From: Poriferisodalis sp965116245
GTDB taxonomy: Bacteria; Actinomycetota; Acidimicrobiia; Acidimicrobiales; Poriferisodalaceae
DNA: 64,000 nt
Direction of reading: 5' to 3'
NCBI GenBank assembly: GCA_965116245.1
Contig: OZ220497.1
Location: 1,550,001-1,614,000 of the forward strand
The stretch's first letter is position 1. Each line of letters starts with the position of its first letter. The notes under the pieces are model-generated. The model was given only the letters and a program-made list of their open reading frames with translations, searched no databases and had not been told where the DNA came from. The position numbers and the translations under genes are program-made. Shown here one piece after another: positions 25,268 through 32,989 of this stretch.

Positions 25268-26434
25268 ATGGAGTTCACGCTCAACGAAGACCACGAGGCG
25301 ATCCGCGAAGGCGTACGTCGCGTCTGCGCCGACTTCGGCGATGAGTATTGGCGCGAACGCGATGAACAACACGAGTTCCCCTGGGACTTCTACAACGCCA
25401 TGGCCGAGGGCGGCTGGGTTGGCATTGCCATCCCAGAGGAATACGGCGGCGGCGGCCAGGGCATCACCGAAGCCTCAATCGTGTTGGAGGAGGTTGCTGC
25501 TAGTGGCGCCGCCATGAATGGCTGCTCGGCTCTGCACCTATCGATTTTCGGCATGGAACCGGTACGAAAATACGGCTCGCCGACACTGGCTCGTGAGATC
25601 CTGCCAGGTGTGGCCGACGGTTCCATACACGCCGCCTTTGGTGTTACCGAACCCGACGCCGGTACCGATACCACTTCAATCCGTACCCGCGCCGAACGCG
25701 ACGGTGACGAGTACGTGATTACAGGGGCCAAAGTTTGGACAACCAAAGCGCCCTATTGCGATGTGTGCTTGTTGCTGGTGCGCACCACACCAAAGGAACT
25801 GTGCGACGGGCCGACCCAAGGCATGACCCTGCTGCTAGTTGATCTGAAGGACCCCGCGGTTGACATCACTCCGATCCCCAAAGTTGGGCGCAATGCCGTG
25901 GTTTCTTGCGAGGTTCGCTACGACGGGCTGCGCGTGCCGGTGGACCGTCGGGTAGGTGAGGAAGGTGAGGGTTTCCGTTACATCCTTGACGGTCTCAATC
26001 CCGAACGAATCCTGATTGCAGGCGAAGCGCTGGGAATTGGCCGGGTAGCGCTGCGGCGCGCTGCGCAGTACGCCCAAAGCCGAGTCATCTTTGGTCGTCC
26101 GATTGGGCAGAACCAGGGCATCGCATTTCCCCTGGCGGATAGCCATGCCCGCTTGCATGCGGCTGAGTTGGTGGTGCGCGACGCCTCGTGGCGTTACGAC
26201 CAAGGCCTCAACTGCGGTGAGCAAGCCAACTTGGCCAAGTATTTGGCGTCGGAAGCGGCCTTTGAGTGCGCCGACAGGGCCATGCAAACTCACGGAGGTT
26301 TCGGCTACGCCAAGGAGTACGACGTGGAGCGCTACTGGCGCGAGGCGCGGCTGATGAAGATCGCCCCAGTCAGCCAAGAGATGGTGCTGAACTTCGTGTC
26401 CACCAAGGTGCTTGGCCTGCCACGCTCCTACTAG
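25268..26434 (+). CDS. Acyl-CoA dehydrogenase
   Basis: FAD-dependent enzyme that oxidises acyl-CoAs to trans-2-enoyl-CoAs. The 388-residue protein shows the family signature AAFGVTEPDAGTDTTS, the ITGAKVWTT substrate strand, GRPIGQNQGIAFPLAD and the C-terminal MQTHGGFGYAKEYDVERYWREARLMKI. ATG at 25268 gives the standard start (MEFTLNEDHEAIREGVRRV); an upstream in-frame ATG at 25226 with an adjacent GAGGG would add 14 residues and overlap the XdhC gene. It sits inside the cox maturation gene run but is not a known part of that pathway. Chain-length preference is not evident. Confidence 0.93.
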   Translation: MEFTLNEDHEAIREGVRRVCADFGDEYWRERDEQHEFPWDFYNAMAEGGWVGIAIPEEYGGGGQGITEASIVLEEVAASGAAMNGCSALHLSIFGMEPVRKYGSPTLAREILPGVADGSIHAAFGVTEPDAGTDTTSIRTRAERDGDEYVITGAKVWTTKAPYCDVCLLLVRTTPKELCDGPTQGMTLLLVDLKDPAVDITPIPKVGRNAVVSCEVRYDGLRVPVDRRVGEEGEGFRYILDGLNPERILIAGEALGIGRVALRRAAQYAQSRVIFGRPIGQNQGIAFPLADSHARLHAAELVVRDASWRYDQGLNCGEQANLAKYLASEAAFECADRAMQTHGGFGYAKEYDVERYWREARLMKIAPVSQEMVLNFVSTKVLGLPRSY

Positions 26435-26465
26435 CGGGTCAGCTAGCGACTCTGATTCTGCGACG

Positions 26466-27089
26466 ATGTCAACCGCAGGGGTGCTACTGGCGGCTGGTGC
26501 CGGGACCAGATTTGTCGGTCCGCAACACAAACTGCTGGCGGTCATCGACGGCCAAACGGTGCTCGCGCGTGCGTTGGGGTCGCTGGTTGAAGCAGCATTT
26601 GACAGCGCAGCTTTGGACAGCGCGGCTTTGGACGAGGTGGCGGTGATCACCGGTGCGGTGGACATCTCGGCCGCACTCGCCCATTTCAAGCACCAGTTCT
26701 TTCAGCACCAACTCGGGCACAAGGTTGCTGTGGTCGCAAACGAACGATGGGACTCAGGCATTGGGTCATCGGTGCGCTGCGCGGCCTCGTGGGCTGCTGC
26801 TGCGGGCCATGACGCCATCGTTATCGGGCTAGCCGACCAGCCGTTCGTAACTCCATCGGCGTGGCTAACTGTCGCCGCTGGCAAAGGGCCGATCACGGTC
26901 GCGGTCTATGCCCGACAGAGGGGGAATCCAGTGCGCTTGGCAAAGGAAGTATGGCCGCTGCTGCCGTTTGGCGGCGATGAGGGTGCCAGAACGCTCATGC
27001 GGCGGCTGCCAGAAATCGTGACTCCGATAGCCTGCGAAGGGCGACCCGATGACGTAGACACGATGGAGGACCTGCGGCGATGGAGTTGA
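26466..27089 (+). CDS. MobA-like nucleotidyltransferase (MocA-type, molybdenum cofactor cytidylyltransferase)
   Basis: A 207-residue NTP-transferase: nucleotide loop GVLLAAGAGTRF, then HKLLAVIDG, the metal-binding IGLADQPFV and the GNPVRL substrate loop. MocA adds CMP to molybdopterin to form the dinucleotide cofactor used by CO/xanthine-type hydroxylases, which matches the neighbourhood. A 15-bp duplication encodes FDSAALDSAALDE, and HFKHQFFQHQLGHK is an unusual His/Gln-rich loop. ATG at 26466 is the family start. Its end overlaps coxG by 10 bases. Confidence 0.86.
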   Translation: MSTAGVLLAAGAGTRFVGPQHKLLAVIDGQTVLARALGSLVEAAFDSAALDSAALDEVAVITGAVDISAALAHFKHQFFQHQLGHKVAVVANERWDSGIGSSVRCAASWAAAAGHDAIVIGLADQPFVTPSAWLTVAAGKGPITVAVYARQRGNPVRLAKEVWPLLPFGGDEGARTLMRRLPEIVTPIACEGRPDDVDTMEDLRRWS

Positions 27090-27799
27090 AAAGCGAATTC
27101 CGTGTCGGACTACCCGTCGAGCAAGCATGGAAAACGCTGACCGATGTCGAGTTCATTGCGCCATGTATGCCCGGCGCGCAGCTCACCGAAGTAGACGGTG
27201 ACGAGTTCAAGGGCGCCGTCAAAGTCAAGGTTGGCCCTATCACTGCCCAGTACAAGGGCTCCGCGAAGTTCGTTGAACTTGACGAGACCAACCGTCGGAT
27301 CGTGCTTGAGGCCACTGGTCGTGATTCGCGCGGTGCGGGCAATGCCTCCGCGACGGTGACAGGCGACATGACTGCCGATGGCGATGGCACTGTCGTGAGG
27401 ATCACAACCGACCTGAAAGTCACCGGCAAAGTGGCGCAGTTTGGTCGTGGCGTGATGGCTGATGTCACCGAGAAACTCATTGGTCAGTTTGTTGACTCGC
27501 TGGAGAGCAAGCTGTCAGAAGTTGGCGACCAGAGCGCGTCCGAGGCTCCCGCGCAGGATGCCGCATCGGGGGATGCCTCAACCAGCACAACGTCTTCTAT
27601 CACTGGCTCAACCAGCACAACGTCAGCGCCAACTGCGGCCACTTCTGGACCGCGCCAGATTGAGATGGCCGAACCCGAGCCGGTGGACTTGCTAGGGACG
27701 GCGGGCAAGCCCGTACTCAAGCGCATCTTGGCACCTTTGGCAATAGTGGCGCTGTTTCTGCTCAACCGTCGCCGTCGGCGCAAGCGTCGCCAAGGCTGA
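27080..27799 (+). CDS. coxG: CoxG-family SRPBCC protein with C-terminal membrane anchor
   Basis: A 239-residue protein. Residues 1-145 are the CoxG START-like fold (EFRVGLPVEQAWKTLTDVEFIAPCMPGA, VKVGPITAQYKG, LKVTGKVAQFGRG). A Ser/Thr/Ala linker follows, partly duplicated (TSTTSSITGSTSTTS), then one hydrophobic helix (about 216-229) and a cluster of nine Arg/Lys residues at the very end. CoxG recruits CO dehydrogenase to the cytoplasmic membrane in Oligotropha and has been proposed to carry quinone. It ends the run of cox accessory genes here. Confidence 0.9.
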   Translation: MELKSEFRVGLPVEQAWKTLTDVEFIAPCMPGAQLTEVDGDEFKGAVKVKVGPITAQYKGSAKFVELDETNRRIVLEATGRDSRGAGNASATVTGDMTADGDGTVVRITTDLKVTGKVAQFGRGVMADVTEKLIGQFVDSLESKLSEVGDQSASEAPAQDAASGDASTSTTSSITGSTSTTSAPTAATSGPRQIEMAEPEPVDLLGTAGKPVLKRILAPLAIVALFLLNRRRRRKRRQG

Positions 27800-27898
27800 A
27801 GGCCCGAGTAGCTGAAGGCCCACGTAGCTGACGGCCCAGACGGTTGACACCTCAAGCTGCTAGCAACCCAATCTGTTAGCAACCCAATCTGTTAGCAA
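27795..27898. repeat. Two consecutive 16-bp tandem repeat arrays
   Basis: Three units related to GCTGAAGGCCCGAGTA run from 27795 to 27842, starting inside the last coxG codons. A second array TAGCAACCCAATCTGT occurs at 27861-27876 and 27877-27892, with a third partial copy to 27898, ending 13 bases before the DUF501 start. They occupy nearly the whole coxG-DUF501 spacer. Confidence 0.7.
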
Positions 27899-27911
27899 TA
27901 CTGGGCCAACG

Positions 27912-28436
27912 ATGTCTGCAAATGGCTTGCTGCGTGGGTTGCTGTTCCGCAGCGCCACCGGTGTACCCGCGATTGGCTCGCCATCGCTCGCGCAGGTTGA
28001 GGCAGTGTCCGACTTGTTGGGTCGCAGTCCTCAGTGCGCCTTCAGCGTTGCTGTCGCACACAGCGACGGTCGACCAGTTGTGATCGCAAACGACCCATTG
28101 CTCTACGACGGGCGTCCTATGCCGACCCGCTACTGGCTGGTGGACCTGGACTTGCGCCGGAAAGTGTCCCAGCTTGAGGGTGACGGCGGTGTGAAAGCGG
28201 CGCAGGCGACCGTTGACGCGAGCGAGCTGGCTGAGGCTCATAGCCGCTACGCCGCCGAACGCGACGCGCTGGTACCTGCTGATCACCACGGTCCCAGACC
28301 ATCAGGAGGTGTAGGCGGGACGGCGCGCGGTGTCAAGTGCCTACATGCACATCTGGCCTATCGGTTGGCTGGCGGCGATGACCCTGTGGGTGACTGGGTG
28401 ATGGCCCGTTTGGACACCCACGAACCAAATAGCTGA
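27912..28436 (+). CDS. DUF501 family protein
   Basis: A 174-residue actinobacterial protein of the DUF501 family, function unknown. Family features: LLGRSPQCAFSVAVAHSDGRPVVIANDPLLYDGRPMPTRYWLVD, the SQLEGDGGVK turn, and the C-terminal VKCLHAHLAYRLAGGDDPVGDW. In most actinobacteria this gene lies between ftsB/divIC and ppx; here it is next to ppx but 12.7 kb from ftsB. The stop overlaps ppx (TGATG). Partners in that cluster suggest a link to division or polyphosphate, not shown. Confidence 0.9.
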   Translation: MSANGLLRGLLFRSATGVPAIGSPSLAQVEAVSDLLGRSPQCAFSVAVAHSDGRPVVIANDPLLYDGRPMPTRYWLVDLDLRRKVSQLEGDGGVKAAQATVDASELAEAHSRYAAERDALVPADHHGPRPSGGVGGTARGVKCLHAHLAYRLAGGDDPVGDWVMARLDTHEPNS

Positions 28437-29470
28437 TGACCCAATGCGCATCGCATCGGGCTGCGCCAGACCTGGCTACGCCAGCCCCAGCTCCCGGTGG
28501 CCCTGTTGCCGTAGTGGACTGCGGTACAAATTCGACTCGGCTGCTCATCGATGACGGCGACGGTCTGGGGCTGCGGTTGGTGCGCGTCACTGGATTAGGG
28601 CGAGGTATCGAGGCTGGCGGCCTATTGCGAGATGATGCAATCGATCGTGTGGTTGAGGTGCTGCGGGAGTTTCGGGACTGCATCAAGCAGCACGGCGCGA
28701 CAGCCGTAAGGGCAGTAGCCACCAGCGCGGCGCGCGATGCAGCGAACGGTGCGCAGTTCTTGCGTGTAGCGAGCGACACGCTCGGTGTCGACCTCGAGCT
28801 ATTAGATGGCGAAGTAGAGGCGGCCTACGGATTTGTCGGCGCTACCACCGATCTGGGTGACACCCACAGCGGAGATGCACTCGTTTTTGACATCGGAGGA
28901 GGCTCAACAGAGTTCGCTTACGGCACACCCTCGGACGCCGCCGGTCCCCAAGCAGTGGCCTCAGTCGACATGGGTTCGGTGCGATGGACCGAGCGGTTCT
29001 TGGCATCCGACCCTCCTCGGCCCGAAGAACTGAGCACAGCCATCACAGTTGCCCGTTCGCACCTGGATGACGTTGATCGTGAGTTCCCGGTGATCAAGCG
29101 GGGGGCTAGGGCGGCCAAGCTCGTAGGCGTCGCCGGGACCATCACCACGGTGGCTGCGGTTGAGATCGGCTTAGAGCCCTACGATCCTGAGATCATTGAT
29201 GGATTCTTGCTCACCAGAGCAGCGGCGGAGGATGTCTTCCGCACGCTGGCAACTGAGCGGCTGGCTGATCGTGTCCACAACCCGGGTCTGCATCTTGATC
29301 GTGCGCCCGTGATCGTCGGAGGTTGCTGCATCCTGGTAGCGGTTATGCGCCACTGGGACATAGACGAGTGCTTGGTGCGCGAGCGCGACCTCCTTGACGG
29401 CATCGCTGCAGGACTTCGTCGGCCGCCTACAACCCCAGACATCGGGGCTGAACGTCATGTCGCGCGGTGA
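28436..29470 (+). CDS. ppx: Exopolyphosphatase / guanosine pentaphosphate phosphohydrolase
   Basis: A 344-residue Ppx/GppA enzyme of the ASKHA fold that removes phosphate from polyphosphate or pppGpp. The nucleotide/phosphate loops AVVDCGTNSTRLLI and FDIGGGSTEF are present, as are VATSAARDA and LVGVAGTITTVAAVE. Actinobacteria often carry two short Ppx proteins; this is the short, two-domain form. The first 22 residues (Ala/Pro-rich) precede the family start. It may act opposite the PPK2 gene at 44.5 kb in polyphosphate turnover. Confidence 0.93.
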   Translation: MTQCASHRAAPDLATPAPAPGGPVAVVDCGTNSTRLLIDDGDGLGLRLVRVTGLGRGIEAGGLLRDDAIDRVVEVLREFRDCIKQHGATAVRAVATSAARDAANGAQFLRVASDTLGVDLELLDGEVEAAYGFVGATTDLGDTHSGDALVFDIGGGSTEFAYGTPSDAAGPQAVASVDMGSVRWTERFLASDPPRPEELSTAITVARSHLDDVDREFPVIKRGARAAKLVGVAGTITTVAAVEIGLEPYDPEIIDGFLLTRAAAEDVFRTLATERLADRVHNPGLHLDRAPVIVGGCCILVAVMRHWDIDECLVRERDLLDGIAAGLRRPPTTPDIGAERHVAR

Positions 29471-30155
29471 GCGCCGTCGGCGTGTTGGCACGGCACGTGG
29501 CGTGAGTCGCCTGCGCACTGAGCGGCTTGAGCTTCGCCCGCTCGCGGCGTCAGATTTCCCCCAATGGAACGAAGTACGAGAACGCTGCCGCGACTGGCTA
29601 GTGAAGTGGGAGCCCAAACTGCCGCCGGGTGTTGCGGACCCTTCGCGTGACCCGCAGGCCTTCGCCAACCGCTGTCGTGTCCGCGAGCGTGAGCGCTCCC
29701 TGGGCACAGCGTTCGACTTCGGTCTGTGGCACGAGGGACGATTCTGCGGCGAAATCAACATCTCGCACGTAGCTCGCGGCGCATTTCAGAGTGCTCATGT
29801 CGGCTATTGGATCGACGAACGTTTGGCTGGCAGGGGTTTGGTGGCGGAAGGGTTGCTTGCTGTCTTTGAGTTCGCGTTTGAACAAATTGGCCTGCACCGG
29901 GTGCAGGTATCGATCATGCCCCGCAATGGTGCCAGTTTGCGGGTGGCCGAAAAGCTAGGGCTGCGCTCAGAAGGCACTGCGCAGGGCTACATACAGATTG
30001 GCGGTGTGTGGGAAGACCACGTGCGTTTCGGCTTGACGGTTGAAGAATGGCGGTCACGGCGCGACGCGTTGGCAGCGAATATCCGGTCTTTGGCCAGCAG
30101 CGCGTCGGTCAATAGTGGTGCTATTCAGTCGCTTAAATCGGACAGCCATAGTTGA
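29457..30155 (+). CDS. GNAT acetyltransferase, RimJ/RimL type
   Basis: A 232-residue acetyl-CoA-dependent N-acetyltransferase. Seen: RTERLELRPLAASDFPQWNEV at the start, VGYWIDERLAGRGLVAEGL (the acetyl-CoA pyrophosphate loop), RVQVSIMPRNGASLRVAEKLGLRSEG and the closing GVWEDHVRFGL. RimJ-type members acetylate N-termini of ribosomal proteins, but many have other substrates. ATG at 29457 overlaps the end of ppx by 14 bases; the C-terminus overlaps the convergent nuclease gene by 31 bases. The last 35 residues are Ser-rich and unlike the family. Confidence 0.9.
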   Translation: MSRGERRRRVGTARGVSRLRTERLELRPLAASDFPQWNEVRERCRDWLVKWEPKLPPGVADPSRDPQAFANRCRVRERERSLGTAFDFGLWHEGRFCGEINISHVARGAFQSAHVGYWIDERLAGRGLVAEGLLAVFEFAFEQIGLHRVQVSIMPRNGASLRVAEKLGLRSEGTAQGYIQIGGVWEDHVRFGLTVEEWRSRRDALAANIRSLASSASVNSGAIQSLKSDSHS

Positions 30156-31084
30156 CCTGGTTCGCACTGCTCGGAGATCGGGCACCAACTACAGGCTGGT
30201 CCCGGGTGTCGGTGCGGCTCGCGCTCGTCGGTGTGAAGTTCTATGTACCGTGCGATGCCTTCTACGGTGCGACGAATTGCGCTTTGCAGCACGTCAACGG
30301 TGACTGCCTCATGTTCAATGCGCCCCTCGGCCACATAGAAAGAGCCAATTCCTAGCGGTGGTACCCGAACCGACAGAGTCTCAATCAGCGCATAGAAACG
30401 TAGATCCTCTGGATCGGTCCCGGATCGTGAACCGGTTTTGAGATCAATGATGACCTTGCCAGCCCGTTGGTGACCTTCATCGTCGCCGAGCGGAGCGGGC
30501 GATCCGAGCGTGAGGTCGTATTTTCCCGATAGCACGATGGCACCGCCGCATATGGACGTGCGAGCCCGGACTTCAACAGCGGGCCGCCAGACTTTCGGCA
30601 GCGGCGGGAAGGTCTCACTAAAGCGGGTGAGTAGCGCAACACAGTTGGCCTTTAGTTCCGCGTACTCGCCAGCCGATGCGTCGGCCAGGAAGTTGCCAAG
30701 GTTGTCGTCGCTGGCGACAAGACGTTCAAGAGCCGCTTCCACAGCGGCATCGGGTTCGAATTCCTGATGCGCAGACAGCTCAACTGCTTTGTGGAGCACT
30801 GTGCCGCGCGCAGTTGGCACTGTCCAGGCAAAGGGGGTGCGCTCGTCTGCTAGGTAACGCGCTTCGCAGCCGAAAACACCGGCCAACATGCGCTTAGACA
30901 CCCACAGGCTCCGATTTTCGACAGCGTGAGCTGCGTCTACCAATCCAGCTAAGGCTCTTTCGAGTTCGTCGCGTAACTCACTAGCGAAGTCGGCTGTGTA
31001 GGCAGGGCGATGCTCAATGGGTGAGCGAATGGCATTGAGCGTCGCCTGCTGTGCCGGTAGCAGCGCCAGTGCGATCTCGGTCAT
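30125..31084 (-). CDS. PD-(D/E)XK nuclease with probable Fe-S cluster (RecB/Cas4-like)
   Basis: A 319-residue protein with a RecB-family nuclease fold. The catalytic set is visible: His98 in GTVLHKAVEL, Asp in SGKYDLTLG, and Asp-x-Lys in VIIDLKTGS. A Cys in VFGCEARY (Cys73) and three clustered near the C-terminus (CSWCPISEQC) match the 4Fe-4S arrangement of AddB, Cas4 and related nucleases. A QxxxY-like element (RFYALIETLSV) follows. No helicase is adjacent, so it is a stand-alone nuclease; repair of DNA ends is a reasonable guess. The downstream neighbour on the opposite strand is a small unknown protein. Confidence 0.8.
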   Translation of the reverse strand: MTEIALALLPAQQATLNAIRSPIEHRPAYTADFASELRDELERALAGLVDAAHAVENRSLWVSKRMLAGVFGCEARYLADERTPFAWTVPTARGTVLHKAVELSAHQEFEPDAAVEAALERLVASDDNLGNFLADASAGEYAELKANCVALLTRFSETFPPLPKVWRPAVEVRARTSICGGAIVLSGKYDLTLGSPAPLGDDEGHQRAGKVIIDLKTGSRSGTDPEDLRFYALIETLSVRVPPLGIGSFYVAEGRIEHEAVTVDVLQSAIRRTVEGIARYIELHTDEREPHRHPGPACSWCPISEQCEPGQLWLSDLSD

Positions 31085-31335
31085 GCAGTGTCACCCGCTA
31101 GCGGGGACAAGCGCCGGTCCGTTGTCGGCAGATATGGGAGTAGCCAAGTTTCGACCACCCGACGCGACCGCCGAAGCCAGGCGCCGCCAGTTCCGATTGT
31201 TCGCGCCGCTGGGTTGGCTGAGCTGATGTTGTTGAGCCGGTGCGTTGCCATAGGGGTAACCGTAGGAGGTTGGTGTGATGTCATTTGGGCTGCCGTGGCA
31301 GCATTCATGTCACACCCCCCCACGAAGCTGAACTC

Positions 31336-31842
31336 ATGCCATCAACACCTAGAACTCAACCTCCTGCTTTTCTCCGGCTCGTGAACGCTGCGCCAGCTCG
31401 CAGCCGTCCGCATTTTCGCGCTCCGCTGCCGTCGGCCGCCAGCGCAGAAATTGGCCCAGCAGTTGCTGGCACGAGCGCTAGTTCTGGTGCCTGCGCTAGC
31501 TCTGGAGATGGGGCGGGCGCTGTCGCCGATGCGTCGAGTCGCTTCGTATTGACCGTTAGAGCACTCACGGCTGCTGCCCACGAGATGGGCTTGAGTGCCC
31601 CGAGCTATCAGAGTCCGCCAACCTCAAGCGGGCTGAACCGATCAATTCAGCGCACGTCTCCTGGGGACTTCGTAGTAGCGGTGCGCGTCAACAATCGTCC
31701 CTTCGCGGCCGTGGTGGCCGACGCGATCGAGGGCCTTGTAGTCGGTAACGAACTCAACGGCAGTGCTGCTAGCTGCGTGCGGGACAAGCTGTGGAGCGCT
31801 GTTGCCGACATGGATTGTGGTCATTTCGCAGATGCGGGCTAA
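31336..31842 (+). CDS. Hypothetical protein
   Basis: A 168-residue protein that I do not recognise. The N-terminal half is Ala/Ser-rich and likely disordered; the C-terminal half (from FVLTVRALTAAAHEMG) looks folded, with GDFVVAVRVNNRPFAAVVADAIEGLVVGN and a closing helix (VRDKLWSAVADM). Codon use is like that of neighbouring genes. ATG at 31336 is a reasonable start; the frame is open to 31285. It is divergent from the Fe-S nuclease gene, with 250 bases between the two starts. The spacer that follows (31843-32095) shows only degenerate TAG-containing repeats. Confidence 0.6.
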   Translation: MPSTPRTQPPAFLRLVNAAPARSRPHFRAPLPSAASAEIGPAVAGTSASSGACASSGDGAGAVADASSRFVLTVRALTAAAHEMGLSAPSYQSPPTSSGLNRSIQRTSPGDFVVAVRVNNRPFAAVVADAIEGLVVGNELNGSAASCVRDKLWSAVADMDCGHFADAG

Positions 31843-32095
31843 GCCCCGCTACGAGCCTGAGCCCAGCCAGGCCCGGTAGCCCAGACAAACTAGGTAGCTC
31901 AAATGGACCAGTTAGCCCAACGCTGACAGCCATATAGTCGGCGCGACACTTATTGCCAGCGACGTTGTAGCCGTCGTCGCCGTGCCATCTCGGGCGCGGT
32001 TTCGCGGCCCGCTTGCTGGCTCATCGGCTCGCTAAACGCTTGGCTGGAGGAACTTCGGCGATCTACCTCGTCACGATCTCACTTCGACGAGGCCG

Positions 32096-32989
32096 TCACG
32101 AATAGTAGTTGCGGGGCCCGGGCCGAACCGGATCCGAACCATCGGCGAGACGCCAATGCTTACCCTCGATCTCGACAGTCCCCGGTTCGGGCTCGACCGC
32201 CGTCGACACTCTGACGGCGACCCACGACCCCTTCGGTGGCGTCGTTAGTCCCAGGGCCTCAGCGATGCGAGGGTGGGTGCCCTGGTGGCCGAGCACCACG
32301 ATTCCCTCAGGCTGAAGATGTTTCCGAGCGTCCCTCACGCGCTTGGGACCGTCGTCTTGTTGCGCCACTGTCAGGACTACCTCACGCCTAATCAGACGGC
32401 CGTGGACGTGACGGAGGAGCTGATTCACACGCTTTTGGCCACTCAGGCTGTAGTTGACGATCGCTGAGCGCGTCTCGTCTTCCAGGTGTAGAAGTAAATT
32501 CTCGGCGAGCTGGCCGTCTCGCTCGAGCCAGTGCATTGCGGTGAGCCCATGATCGCTTAGGCGTCGCTTCTTGTCCTGGTTCTTGCTGGAGCGAAGCTGA
32601 ACCTCATCGGCTCTGACAATGCCTACGGAAAAGGTTGACCGCGCGTCGTCCGCGGTCATGCAGAGGCAAAGTTCACCGACCGCTTCCCTCGGGATCATCC
32701 AGCCTCCCGACCTCATCGACCACTTGGCATCGATCTCCTCTCCTGCGACTAGGTAGTCCATGCGGCGACCGCGCTGAAGGCCGAACTCTGCCTGGACGAC
32801 AATCTCGACCTTGGTCCCGATGTAGGTCTTTTCCACCTTCGAGAGTTGACCGAGTGAGTAGCGGCCGGTGCGCTGGCCGTCGAAGACCTCATCGAAGCTC
32901 TGGCGGATCGCTTCTCCGAAACGCTGGGCGATGTAGGGCTGTGCGCGGAACCAGCCCGCTGCGCGATCTAGCGCAGCGTCGTTGTTCAC
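32096..32989 (-). CDS. Type II restriction endonuclease, NaeI family
   Basis: A 297-residue protein resembling NaeI, a type IIE enzyme that needs two copies of its site (GCCGGC) and has an N-terminal endonuclease domain and a C-terminal CAP-like DNA-binding domain. Matching segments: DGQRTGRYSLGQLSKVEKT, then VEIVVQAEFG and MDYLVAGEEIDAKWS, WMIPREAVGEL. The active-site spacing (Glu62, Asp78, Asp87, Lys89) matches that recalled for NaeI (Glu70, Asp86, Asp95, Lys97), shifted by eight. The C-terminal half includes GKHWRLADG. GTG start overlaps the methyltransferase stop by one base, so both are on one transcript with the methyltransferase first. All catalytic residues are intact. Confidence 0.85.
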   Translation of the reverse strand: MNNDAALDRAAGWFRAQPYIAQRFGEAIRQSFDEVFDGQRTGRYSLGQLSKVEKTYIGTKVEIVVQAEFGLQRGRRMDYLVAGEEIDAKWSMRSGGWMIPREAVGELCLCMTADDARSTFSVGIVRADEVQLRSSKNQDKKRRLSDHGLTAMHWLERDGQLAENLLLHLEDETRSAIVNYSLSGQKRVNQLLRHVHGRLIRREVVLTVAQQDDGPKRVRDARKHLQPEGIVVLGHQGTHPRIAEALGLTTPPKGSWVAVRVSTAVEPEPGTVEIEGKHWRLADGSDPVRPGPRNYYS

